From Brachypodius melanocephalos (Eukaryota > Chordata > Aves > Passeriformes > Pycnonotidae), in the NCBI GenBank assembly GCA_013398615.1, contig VZSR01000680.1, positions 2,402,351 through 2,466,350 of the forward strand: a DNA stretch of 64,000 nucleotides, given 5' to 3'. The translations under genes and the position numbers were made by a program. The notes beneath the pieces are model-generated. The model had not been told where the DNA came from. It saw only the letters and a list, made by a program, of their open reading frames with translations, and did no database searches. Position 1 is the stretch's first letter. The number at the start of each line of letters is the position of its first letter. This document shows, in pieces, positions 47,952-59,155 of this stretch.

Positions 47952-50914
47952 TCAGAATGTTAAGTAACAGAAATGAACAAAATTGTATTTCCTCTTGGCT
48001 TAGTCATTTTAATATTAATATAACAAATTCAGCACCTTCCTTCCAGGTATCTGCACAATCAGAAAGACAATGCACTTTTGCCTAATGGTAATTACTGAGA
48101 ACCAGCTAACACTTTTTCTTAAAGCATTCAGTCTAGATGTAGCAAATGGCTGGATATTACTGTCCATACACTTCTAAAAATTTGGAAAGGCCTTTGATCC
48201 ATTGTTGCTTTAATTCCATGAAATTAGGTACAGCTTCTTCTAGTGTTACCTTGGCATACTTAGGGTTAGCATGTTTAAAAGATGGTTCTCTTATGAAACG
48301 AAACAAGATCCAAAGAGTTATCTAAAACACAGCAGAGATGCTCCAAAAGGTGTGTCTTGAAGAGTAAACATGATAAACTGATGGGACCTTTTTTTTTTTC
48401 AAAAGTCTTTGAAGGAAATGTGAAAATAGCACTGATGAAAAATATATCATATCTCCCGTATTTTTGTAGAACTTGTAATAGCTCAGGATGCAGTTTTGAC
48501 ACAAAAATACTATTTTGAATTAGCAAGAGTTTGGGAGAGACTGAAAAATCTGATCCTACCCCAGGAAAAAAAAGAGAATTTTAACTTTCCAGCAGTGATA
48601 CTGCACTCTACTGCAGTGATAGCTGACTCCAAAGGAATGATTGGATAGGAAAGGCACCAGCTTCCTTTAAGTGTCTTGGCAGTACAGTTTATATACTACA
48701 GTTACTTTTCTGATGAATACACTGCTTCGTTTTTTACTCACTTGGCTATATTTCTATTCCTTCTTCAGCCTCACTGATAGAAGAGTTTGGTACCTCTTTT
48801 CACCAGATGTTGTCCTTGAGGATGAGGTGACAGGAATACCAAGAGCAGCGTTTGTAGGTGTCAGACTGTGTCGTGGTGTGAGAAAGGCAGCACAGCTGAG
48901 AGTAAGTTTATTGTGTTCATAGGAGTAAACTGATTTTTATACAGCACTTGCTCTACTCCTGGGGCAAAGCAAGCCGTAAGGAAATGGCTTTCTGGCTTTG
49001 CCCCTTCGTGGGCTCTTTCCTCAGAGAGCTGCCCAGAAATGCCAGCTGCATGCCAGGCACTCTGCTGTTTCTCTTTCGTTTCTTTGATGCAGTAACTTCA
49101 CATCATTACCTCCTCATTTTACTTTCTGTTTCACGACAGCGAGGTCTCAGGAGCAATCCCAGCATTTTCACTACACTGAAGCTTTCAGTGGCACAGGAGG
49201 ACACTTTGTCCTTGGTTTATTGTAGCACATTTGAAGACAGCAGAATCTTCACTGCAAGGATTGAGTGATGGAGTGAGAGCCTCACACTGTCATTCCTATT
49301 TCGGTGGCAATGCTTGTTTCTGTCCAGGCCCACAGGCACAGCTGGACACTGGAAAAATTACAGGTTTCAAGGCAACTCGGGGTTTATCTGGGCAATGATT
49401 GTGGCAGGAGTTACTGATAAATATAGATATATTTAGTGTAAAATATTGGAGCACAGGCCTCAAATTTGCTGAGCATCTAGGACAGGATAAAAACATTAAC
49501 TGCATGTGCAGTTAAAACAAAACTTCCTCCCCTTCCCTGCTGCCAGCAGGAAGAACAGGCCTCAAACACTGAGAGAGGAATGCTGGTCTTGCCAGGAACG
49601 CTGCAGTGAGAAATGGGCTGCCTTTTGTGTCCCAAAGCAGCACACAGTGTGCCCTCAGACACAAAGAGAGGATTTTAGGAGTGCTGCTGTTTTATTCTCC
49701 CAGCCAGCCCTGCTTCACTCAGAAGCTGTGGGGTTTAGGCCACGGAAATAATCAATCTGCAATACTGCTGACGCAAAAACTTGTCAAAATATCAGCCATT
49801 AGTTTATCTCCTAAAAAAAAGGATAACTTGAATTTTTTTCCCCCCAAAGCTCAGCTTTTTGCAAAGGGCAAATTTCAAAGTTGTGTTCCACAGACTAGGT
49901 GTCCTGTAGGTTCTCAGGAAAATCAGCCACAGTCAGTGTGCATAACTATTTTTCCAGCTATTGTTCTCAAAAGTGGCTAAAACACTTCAGAAACACTTAA
50001 AAACATGGAAAATTAATAATAAATACTTAAATTCTCATCAAAGGTATAAAGAATTGCAAATAGAGTAACTCAGTGAAAGACATAACATTTAGCTGTTTTA
50101 GCAGCTGCTTGTAACAAGGTCCTGTAATTAGCATAAGAAAAGTGCATAACTTTATTTGAAAACCAGCAAGAAATTTTTAACTACTTCCTTGGACATTAAA
50201 AGTTTGATTTCTGTTTTGAATTAAATTGCAGACCCTTAATAAGAGGGGGGAAAAAAAACCCAAACAAACAAACAAAAAATCCCAAAAAAGCCCAAAAAAG
50301 AACACATCTCTGAATTACAGAAATATGAACAAGATGTTAACACAGCCTAAAATTCTGGATGGATTCCACTGCCCACATTCCCACAGTCACTGCAAAGAGT
50401 GGCACAGGGCAGACAATTGCTGAGAATTAATGGGCAAAAGAACTTCTCATTTCTACATTACCCTTTGAATGAATTACACTTGCTCCTTCAGGAGGTGCCT
50501 ACAGCAGTTTTTTGGGCAAGGCGATCTTAAAGTTACTCAGTTTATGTCCATTTTTTTTTTAAAATTTGGAATCCAGACTAGATCTGTTTCTGATCTATTA
50601 CTTCAGCATCTCCCCTATGTGCAGGTAAACGAATACTTTAAAATACCCCATCTATGGAGGGAAGTAAAGTGATCAAATTTTAGCATTAAAATGGTATTAA
50701 AGATGTACTGGTTCATCAGGTACAGTTTGGATCTGATTCTGCCAACATAACTCATTTTACTGTCACAGTGTGGAAGAACTCTGGTTAGCAACCAGGCCCC
50801 ACAAACAGCTTAAGGCAAGAGACAGCAGGTGACATAGAAATATCCTGGGAAACAGTGCTACGACTTACTTAAATTTTCAGCAAACTTACAGATTACTGAT
50901 TTTTGAGCACTGTT

Positions 50915-50952
50915 GGGGGCGGGGGGGGATTTTATTTATTTATTTATTTATT
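50915..50952 (+). promoter_or_regulatory. PPARA: G-run followed by AU-rich element
   Basis: G5-C-G8 at 50915-50928 is followed directly by a (TTTA)n tract containing four overlapping ATTTA pentamers at 50934-50950. If this lies in the PPARA 3' UTR, the RNA would carry a class II AU-rich element, which recruits decay or stabilising proteins such as TTP and HuR. It may instead be only a tetranucleotide microsatellite. Confidence 0.4.
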
Positions 50953-51699
50953 CTGGTGCCCTAGTTGTTCTTTGTCAAAGAAGAAGGGGGGAAGAAAAGG
51001 AAGGTTTTGTGCCAAGTATTAGGGAAATCTGATGTTCACTCTTCTCTCCTCCTTAAATATTTCCTTTCAAGCTGCTGTTTAAAAAAGGTTAGTTACTTTG
51101 TACCTCTCAAAATTTCCCATCCCATTTTTGCTTGAAACACAAACTGACACCTGATAGGAAAGTTTCCACTTCCAGGAGCTGCATCTTTCCATGCATTTAC
51201 AGAACCCATGTTTTGTGCTAATGGCCATTTCCCTGTGCCTTTGTGCTTGGAGTGCTGCCAGGGAGCAGAGTTTTGCATTATTGCTGCCCCGTGCAGATCT
51301 CAGAAATACCAGCAGTTGCACTAAGCCTGTTCTCGTGAGAGAGCTGGCACAAGGCTGCACATCAAAGAGCTTACAATAAGCATCTAAACATTTGTTTGTT
51401 TGTTCAAACTCGGGGAGATTTATTCATCACGAGAGCTGGGTCACACACGATTGAGTTTGAATTTCCTCCTTCCTGGTGGAAAGCCTGGACAAATTTGGGC
51501 CCCCTCCGAGGCACAGCAGCTGGGGGATCTCCTGCTGTGGCTGCAGAGGAACAGTTTCAGTCTCTCCTGAAAAGCTCCCTGTGACTTAGCTGGACATCTG
51601 CAACTGCATTTGACAAATGCATTTGCAGCTGTCGTGGTACTGTTGAAGCATAAGGTCTTACAAATAATGGTCCCTCTCAGAAACCCCTGGTCTTTCAGG

Positions 51700-51872
51700 A
51701 AGTGTTGGAATGTAAGGTGGAGCGTGGTATCTGTGCTTGCTCATGTCCCAAGTGCTCTCCTGATAATCAGCTGCATATAATTTTTGTATTTAATCAGCTT
51801 TATTGTCCTTCTTTTACTGGAGATTTAAATTATATGTGGGTTTGATCTAAGATTATTGATATTGTTATGTGT
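51700..51872 (+). repeat. Direct duplication, copy 1
   Basis: 173 bp nearly identical to 56912-57090, in the same orientation. The first 86 bases are identical without a gap. The rest differs by a few substitutions and one indel of about six bases. The copy has no coding potential and lacks inverted termini or a poly(A) tail, so it resembles a segmental duplication more than a recognised transposon. Confidence 0.92.
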
Positions 51873-52262
51873 CGTGGGATTTTTTTAATTTAATGTAATA
51901 CCATTTCTTCATGTTTCAATTTATAAAATACAAGAATATAATTGCAAGGTATAAACTTTCACTAAATTAATTACAGAGGTGCTTAAAGAAAAATGTGTAA
52001 ATTATTTATTTTAATATTTGTTACATGCTTTATCTTGTGAACCCCTTGTACAATGAGGAAGTATTTACTTTTATGGGCTAAGGATGAAGGGGCTGATGTC
52101 AAAGAGAAATTGCTATTTATTCCTGTCTGGTCTTTATTGCTGTATCATTTGTGAAGAACTATCACAAATTCTTCAAAGTTATCAGTGTTTGGTGTTGATG
52201 ATTGTAACAAAACTTTAAAATATATTTTCACATAGAACATAGACTTCCTTTTATTTAGTTTT

Positions 52263-52268
52263 AATAAA
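52263..52268 (+). terminator. PPARA: AATAAA poly(A) signal candidate
   Basis: AATAAA at the end of a markedly AT-rich stretch (51.8-52.3 kb), about 4.6 kb after the stop. It is a reasonable distal end for a long PPARA 3' UTR, but nothing proves its use. Confidence 0.3.
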
Positions 52269-53329
52269 AGCAAGTCTAGTTGAGGAATAACTGCCATCCC
52301 AAAATCAGGTTTTTAACTCAAGTTCACCAATAGGAAAAATGTTATGTAGAACTGATTTCATCTTTGTTTTGCAGCATGGTAGCTCATTTTCCTTTGAAAA
52401 GAGCTAAAAAGAAGCTTCATTTGGTTAGTGCACCAGTGCTGGTGTTTTCTGAGGAACTGACTTGTGGTTCACTGGGAATAACAACGTGTACTCAGGATTA
52501 TTCCCTGCCACCTGCCCTGAGGGCGACCTGCTGCTTTTAGAGATGTATTTCAAACGTGATTTGGCAGTGCAGAACAAAATGTTGAAATGGCATTATTGGC
52601 TTCCCTACAGGAGGGTTCCTTTGGGATTTTAAACAGAACTCAGAGTCTGCTCATAGGGATTCTGTGTCTGGTGCATGCAGGTGTGGCAGTCTGTGCCTAC
52701 AGCATCCTGCTAAGGAAATCTTATAGGGACAAAGGTAGCTTTCAAAGGTATCTTTGAAAAGGTATTTTATTTTGCTGTGTGAATCACCAAACACAGCAGC
52801 TATCACAAGCACAATCTATTACAAATGTTCTAGCTATCATTTGTAACCCAACATTTTATTTCCTCAAAATTTCACTCCATCGGTGTCACCACACAGGTAT
52901 GTTGTCTCCTAAGGTGTTTTGTTTGTGCTGTTTGCAAAAGCTCTGCTGGGCTTCCCTGTGCTAACCTGCAGCCAGCTCCTTTACACTGTCACTGCACATG
53001 ACACAAACCCACTGTGTAACTCAGCCCACCCGAAGGAAGGCTGTTAGCTCCTTGCTTTTTTCTGTTGTGCTCACAGGTTTTTAAAATCTTTTTCTGCTTC
53101 TGAAGCTGGGGTGTTTTGTTTTCCTTTTTTTTCTTGAGCTCCTTTATTGCGTCAGTCAATCTTTGTCAGATTCCATTGCTGTGGATGTTTCGAAACAGAA
53201 TTCCTGTTGCAAGGACCTCAATTTGAGATGAGCTGCGTCTGCCAGGGATGGGCAGCACGCACAAGAGACTGATCTGATTACAGGCTGGACCGCCAATAAA
53301 GGACTGCAAGACCAAGCACGAGGTACTTG

Positions 53330-53790
53330 AAGAAGTATGTTGGTGCGATTTCTCAGGTTGGATGTGCGGGTAATCCCTGTCGTGGGAAAGACACCGGCCT
53401 TATGCTCAGTGCCAGGAGTTTCATGGTGTTCTTTCCACTCGAAAGAAAAAGGATTGGCAGGATGGGGAAGTCCCGAGCCGCTGGAATCACGGGCTCCGGG
53501 TGTGTAGGAGTGCAGCGTCACCAGGCAGGCTGGGTGGGATGTTTTGCACAGCTGGGAGAGGTCAGCAGCCCTCCTGCGGGTGACAAACAGCCACCCCTGC
53601 TCCCCCGGGCCATCCGGGGGCTCTCAAGGCTCATCCCCACACACAGCAGCTCTCTCCGTGCGCTCACAGTGCCTTGGCAGAGGAGGAACCAGCGGGGTTA
53701 ATCACTTCTTTAGGGATAACGAAGCTAACCAACGTGTCAACGCTATGGATGTGCCCCAGAGCCCGCTCTGAGCGGTTTGACAGTCTGGTT
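53330..53790. other. Orphan CpG-rich patch
   Basis: A local rise in GC and CpG inside otherwise AT-rich DNA, including a perfect 7-bp GC stem (CCCCCGG-GCCAT-CCGGGGG, 53602-53620). Frames are open on both strands but none resembles a known protein, and no clear splice or poly(A) context was found. It could be a regulatory element, a remnant exon or simply GC-rich DNA. Confidence 0.35.
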
Positions 53791-56700
53791 TAGCAGCTTC
53801 TCGGGGGAGCTGCCTCCTGTGCAGCTCCTGCTCTTCCCCAGCTCTTACCAACAGTTGCTCAGGATTTTCTCTGGGAATGCAGCACCACAGCTTAAGTGCC
53901 CCGGGATGCTGAAGCCCTCCATCACGTCTTAAATGGTCTGTAACCTGGTAGGACACAAAGCACAGTGTTGTCAATGTTGCCAAACCCTATTTAATAGAGC
54001 TAAAGGTGTTCCATTCATTCAAGATGTCAATATCAAAGAGAAAACAAAACAGCTTCTTGTTTCCAGTCATCTGTTTTTAGGAGGTTTTAGGTACATTTTA
54101 CTGCAGTAAATACAGAAGGTAGAACGAGCAGACATTTTTTGCAAGGAGTAGCCAAACCTAATTGTCATGGAATGCTTGTTTCCCAGTAAAAACCACTAAT
54201 TCAAGCCAAATTCTCGAGTTTCTTTCTGTTAGAACAATGCAAATGACACTTCCAAGGACGAAAGGATGCCCTGGTCTTGCAGGGACTTTTAGGAAAGACA
54301 ACGTATTTTGCACTTGTGAATGTTAAAGTCACATCCAGCTATATACACTGATGCATTCTCAAATGTTACCAGCCTACTGACCTAGGATGATAAAACTTGA
54401 ACTAAACATTTTTTTTTTCTTTTTTACATTCTGATTTTTTTTTTCACCTTCTTTAAAAATAAGAGGTTGAATTCACAGTGTTTGTCTAGAGAGTGGTAGG
54501 AACCTATGTGCTTTAATCCTTTCAGACTGAATGTAAACCAACTTAATTTGAAACACGGTTTTGCCTTAATGGTTTTAAAAAAATAAAGTATTTTTAAAAG
54601 TGAATTTAATGACTTGTGCTGATCTTTCATCTCCAGGAATGGAACTCACTGCAATGTGGCATTCAAAAGGCAGCATATTTGAAGCACCTGAAAATGCTGA
54701 TGCTTCCCTGTGTACTGTTAGACACCTTGTGAAGCAGGAGTGGGTGTGTAATATACTCAGAGGCATTGCATATACATTTATCTATATATGTTACCTAAGT
54801 CTGGTGCTGACCCACCATCCAGCTGTGACCTTTCATGTTCTCATGGGTTGTATGGCTGGTTTGAGACATCCATGGAATTCAACAAGTAACAAGTGCACTT
54901 CTGTGTGAAGTGCAGCACTAATTCAATGAGCACATCTTCACTTAAATCAGTCAGGGAAATATGTCACAGGTAGTTGTTTTCCTTCCAGAATCTGGGGATA
55001 TTTTAAGCTGCTAAGAGACTGCTGAAGCGACAATTACAGCAGAGGAAAAAGACTCAGGTTTCTTCACCAGCTGTGCTCAGGAGCATGGAAGAGCTGATGT
55101 TGAGCAGCAGAAAGTACTTGGAGACCCCAGTGAAAACACCCTGTAAAGGCTGTGCATCCATGAAGAGCAGGAAAGGTTGGGCATGGTATCATTCAGGCTG
55201 TGAAATCACACAGATACCAAAACATGATGAAACTGAGACCACAATGCTCGTGTTCAGTGGGAATACAAGAATGTGGAATATATAAGTTCTAACAGCTGGG
55301 CACAGATAATAATCCATTGTCATTCCAGGAAACACCAAGTGGCAAGTGGGGCTGTCTCCTTTCCTTAAAGCATAGACCAGAGATGCCAGAACACATCTGT
55401 TGTCCCTCAGTGGTACCTGCTGGCTTCTCTGCACCAACCAGGTCTTCACAGCCAGGTAATTGTGAAGCAGAGGCATCCCTGACTTGGTTTTTCTTGCTGT
55501 ACAATAAATAACTGAACTGTACTGAGCCAAATTAAATATTCTGTAGTTCTGCTCTGAGGTTCTCCTCCCTTTTAATAATGACCCTTTTTCCCCTCCAGTT
55601 CAACATAACAAGTACTTTAAAGGCATGGCAATTTCTGAGGGCTTTAAATGACCCCTCAGTCATATTGTAAAGGCAAAGATAATGGTTATGAATAAATAAC
55701 TGCATTTGTCTTAAAAGGGCACAGAGGAAGCTGAACAGGAGGGAAAACAGGTTAGAGACATGAGATCCCATTCTCACTGACACGGGAACTGCACTAGGCA
55801 GGCTTTTAAAGCCTGCTTTTAAGAGTATAACCTGTCATGAACAATGGGAAATCCAGGAAATTGAATATTTCAAGGCATGTTTGCTGGTATAAACACATCC
55901 TGTGATCTCACATAGCCATGTTGCTTTGGCACCTCGATTAAAAGACTGCAATTCCAAGGTGGGAAAGTGCCCTCTTCAGTTATGGGTTCAGCACAGGACA
56001 TGCCTCTGGTGTTTATACAGAACAGATACAGGCACACCACAGCTTTTAAACAGTGTTCCTAACATGAAACTGAAATATAATACCACCCATCTTGCATAAG
56101 TTTAGTATCATTTTCCCTGAAAATGTCGTCTTTTGTAACTGCAAAAAGGAATCTGAAATGTTGCCTCCTAACATGGATCTTTTTTTCCACAATTAGAGAT
56201 ATACATGTATTTTACTTATTAAAGCAGTTAGGGCTTGAAGAGGTTACTATTCATTATTGCTCCTCCAGTCACTGCAAGAAATTTCAGTCCTGAACAGAAG
56301 GCACAATATACTAAGTTCAGGGACAAAAGAGATTTTAGGACACTTAAATGTTCTAAACAACTCATTAAAATAATGTTGATTTCTTTTAACAGACACAGGT
56401 TCATTCTACTAAAATTACCTGGTTTTGATTTGTCCTATTACAAATATATGGATGGCAGAGTTGGAAAAAAGAGATGTTAACCAAGGCACTCACAGGTTCT
56501 GAAGCAATGTCCAACAATAATTTGAGTTTAAAAAGGGGGATTTTGGGATTAAGGAGCATTCTAGACATATCTTTAAGGCATGTGACCCTGGCTTTACAAA
56601 AAAGCCACCTAAATCTTAAGACAGCCAAAACAGATAACTGAAGAAGCTAAATTTTGAGCTAAACAAACTGCTGTTTCTATAAGAACTTTCTGCCTTTTTT

Positions 56701-56911
56701 TGCCTGAAACTCTGTTTCTGACATCCCTATTACAGCTGCAGTTTATTTGTCCGGTTCAGGAAAGAATTGAGTGTATTAATGGATCTTTTCTATTTCCAGA
56801 TTAACTGCTTTGAAAGTGAAAAGGAGGTCACCTTCACTGTAGAGCATAAGCCAAATGTATTCAGGGTCCTCTCCAGCTGCTGTGCTGACATGGACTGGAA
56901 GGTCAAGTGAA

Positions 56912-57090
56912 AAGTGTTGGAATGTAAGGTGGAGCGTGGTATCTGTGCTTGCTCATGTCCCAAGTGCTCTCCTGATAATCAGCTGCATATAATTTTTATA
57001 TTCAGGTTTCATCAGCTTTACTCTCCTTCTTTTACTGGAGATTTAAATGATATGTGGGTTTGATCTAAGCTTATTGACATTGTTATGTGT
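56912..57090 (+). repeat. Direct duplication, copy 2
   Basis: Second copy of the segment at 51700-51872. It is 179 bp long, with extra bases around TTCAGGTTTC where copy 1 is shorter. It lies between the presumed PPARA 3' region and the CDPF1 last exon, 165 bp before an AATAAA. Confidence 0.92.
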
Positions 57091-57120
57091 GACTGCAAGT
57101 GCAAGGGACTTGTAAATACT

Positions 57121-57126
57121 TTTATT
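57121..57126 (-). terminator. CDPF1: Poly(A) signal candidate for CDPF1
   Basis: TTTATT on + reads AATAAA on -, about 640 nt downstream of the CDPF1 stop. If both this and the + strand signal at 57255 are used, the convergent PPARA and CDPF1 transcripts would overlap at their 3' ends. Confidence 0.3.
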
Positions 57127-57254
57127 GATTGCAGAAGCACCAGCCTTCAGAGTCTCAAGTCCCAGTGCTGTGACAGCATTAAGATTGCCATATTGAAAAC
57201 TTTAGGTATTATAGTTATGCCATTTTCTCACAGCACTTCTATTTTAGACTTTAA

Positions 57255-57260
57255 AATAAA
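57255..57260 (+). terminator. PPARA: Distal AATAAA poly(A) signal candidate
   Basis: The last AATAAA on + before the convergent CDPF1 exon, 9.6 kb after the PPARA stop. It marks the furthest likely end of a very long PPARA 3' UTR. Use is unproven. Confidence 0.3.
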
Positions 57261-57760
57261 GCTTTAAATTCCCTGCCTAATGTATTCTTACCAAGACAGC
57301 ACTGCCAGATTAACAGTTGGTGTATACTGATTTTCTTGGGTATATACTAAATTAATCCAGATCGATCTATTTTGGAATTTCATAACGCTGTAGGAGTGTC
57401 AGGAACAACACAAAGCACTAAAATAGCAACCTGGCCATGGTTGCAATGCTCTGTGCTGTTTGGTTTCTGGCTGCAGCATTTGACACGGTGACAGCAGGCC
57501 GCTCTGCCTTCCCTCCTGGCTCCTCAGCACCTCGGGGCCGCTCCCCGGCGCTGCACGGGGATGTCTGAACCCAGGCCAAGGGCAGGGAAATGTGCTGCTC
57601 CCTCCAGCAGTGGCGAGCTGATGAAGGTCACTTCTTTAAAAGGAGCAACGTGATAGTCTCCAAGCAGAGAGAGGAGAAACCCCAGCCAAAGAAACGTCTC
57701 CCTTGGTCCTTCAAGATTAATGCTTTGTATTCGTTGTTTTCTTTTTTTTTTTTTTTTCTT

Positions 57761-57881
57761 TCAGGACTTCTGCTGGGGCTTCCTTCTTTCCATGTCTTCT
57801 TCTATTTGCAAAGGAAAGGCCTTTAGGTTTTCCTTCACACAGGGGAAGCAGAAACTTTTTGGAGTAGAGCAGACTACAGTC
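57761..57881 (-). CDS. CDPF1: CDPF1 last coding exon, with an apparent 1-nt frameshift
   Basis: On the - strand a TTATTTTCTTTACAG acceptor is followed by an exon reading DCSLLYSKK. It then reads FCFPCVKENLKAFPLQIEED in the next frame, ending at TGA (57761-57763). This matches the conserved C-terminus of CDPF1, a small cysteine-rich protein with a DPF motif and unknown molecular function. In mammals it lies just 3' of PPARA in convergent orientation, as here. The two parts are in different frames because of one extra T after the AAAAAG run. Read without correction, the frame runs on into a lysine-rich tail through a poly(A) tract. The upstream exons with the DPF motif were not found in the window. 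Identity is fairly secure; whether the frameshift is real or a sequencing error is open. Confidence 0.75.
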
Positions 57882-58207
57882 CTGTAAAGAAAATAACATT
57901 ATTAGCAGGATACACAAAGTGGAAATGCTTACGTTCCACAGTCTCATTAAACTACACTTATATTTAGAATTCTTCTAAAATGAATTATTATTCTTCTAGG
58001 CTGAAATATTCCAGCAATTTAACTTTTTTCCTGCTCTACCCTCTGGTGAGAGCCAACTGGGTGAAGAATAAAACCCCCAAATCAACTGTCCCACTGCTCC
58101 TGTTGAAGTGACCTTCGCCAGCTCCCTGCTCCAGGGAACAGCAACACTCCTCCTTCAGCTGCCTTCTCCTTCCAGCACTATGCATGGGTTCCCTGGCCTG
58201 CTCCCTG

Positions 58208-58330
58208 AATTCCAAACAGGATTTTGTGGGTAAGCTGCAGCTGATGGTGTTGCTGATGGATTATAAAGGTGTAAGAGATTCCATGGGTTTTACTGAAACA
58301 GCATAGTTTTCCTCTAAGTCTTGGCTGATG
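58208..58330 (+). repeat. Diverged direct repeat, copy A
   Basis: The AATTCCAAAYAGGATTT...GGGTAAGCTG...GGTGTTGCTGATGGATTAT block is shared with 58992-59045. A weaker match (GGATTCCMTGGGTYTTA, GCAWAGTTTTC) continues to about 58330. It is either an old duplication or two copies of an undetermined repeat family. Confidence 0.7.
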
Positions 58331-58991
58331 AAGATTTCTACCTCCTGGGAGGATCTTCCAAATTCCTGCAATGGTGTCTGAGACTTGGAGCCTCAGCACA
58401 CTCTTCCTCACCAATCTCCACAAAAATGGCCTGAAGGCCAATACAAGTACCAAGCACTGGGAGCTCTCACAAGAGACCATCTTCTCCATAACTCCCAAAA
58501 AACACTATTCTTATTTCCATTAACCTATCCACTTGTATTGTCCTAGGAGACTACTAAAAAGTATCACTATTATATCAATATCACAGGGAGCAGTTAAATG
58601 AATTCTGTTCACCTGTGACAATTGAAATGAGATTTCACCCCTTAACCTCAATAAATGCACTCACTGGTTAAAACCTAAAACCACACTTGGTACTAAAGCT
58701 TGAGCTAATGGCTCTTCTCTGAACTCTTGATGGCAAAGTATAAAAGCTGTTGTGCACAAAGGTATTTTTGCTATCCCTATTCTGTTCACAACTTGTACAG
58801 ACCCAGTATTTGTTTTTTTTCCCCAGGAGCTGTAACCAGATGTTAGAAATTGAATAGAAAGAACCAAAACTGATGGAACATTTTAATGCATTTGCAATGT
58901 AGAGATTGAACAACTGGAAGAGAAACCAATTAATGCATTGTTCCTTTGCTCTGCAGCGACATCCCTCGTTCTCTTGATGTGCTGATCACCA

Positions 58992-59155
58992 AATTCCAAA
59001 TAGGATTTCATGGGTAAGCTGGAATTGGTGTTGCTGATGGATTATTCTTGGGGATTTAAGAATTAATGAAGACATCAGTTTAGATAGAACTGGACATCTT
59101 TTGGGGAGAAATGGATTCCCTGGGTCTTAAATAGCAAAGTTTTCTCCTTGCTATG
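58992..59155 (+). repeat. Diverged direct repeat, copy B
   Basis: Second copy of the block at 58208, in the same orientation and 784 bp away. It carries about 50-60 extra bases in the middle relative to copy A. Confidence 0.7.

Larger units (their letters stand above)
47669..57280 (+). other. PPARA: PPARA 3' UTR and/or 3' intergenic region
   Basis: About 9.6 kb of sequence without a supportable + strand gene follow the PPARA stop. Mammalian PPARA has a 3' UTR of several kilobases, so much of this may be transcribed. AATAAA occurs at 47946, 50018, 52263, 53295, 54582, 55503, 55691 and 57255, and which of these are used cannot be told from sequence. Contents include an AU-rich element next to a G-run at 50.9 kb, both copies of a near-identical duplication (51.7 and 56.9 kb) and a CpG-rich patch at 53.3-53.8 kb. 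The true 3' boundary is uncertain. Confidence 0.4.
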
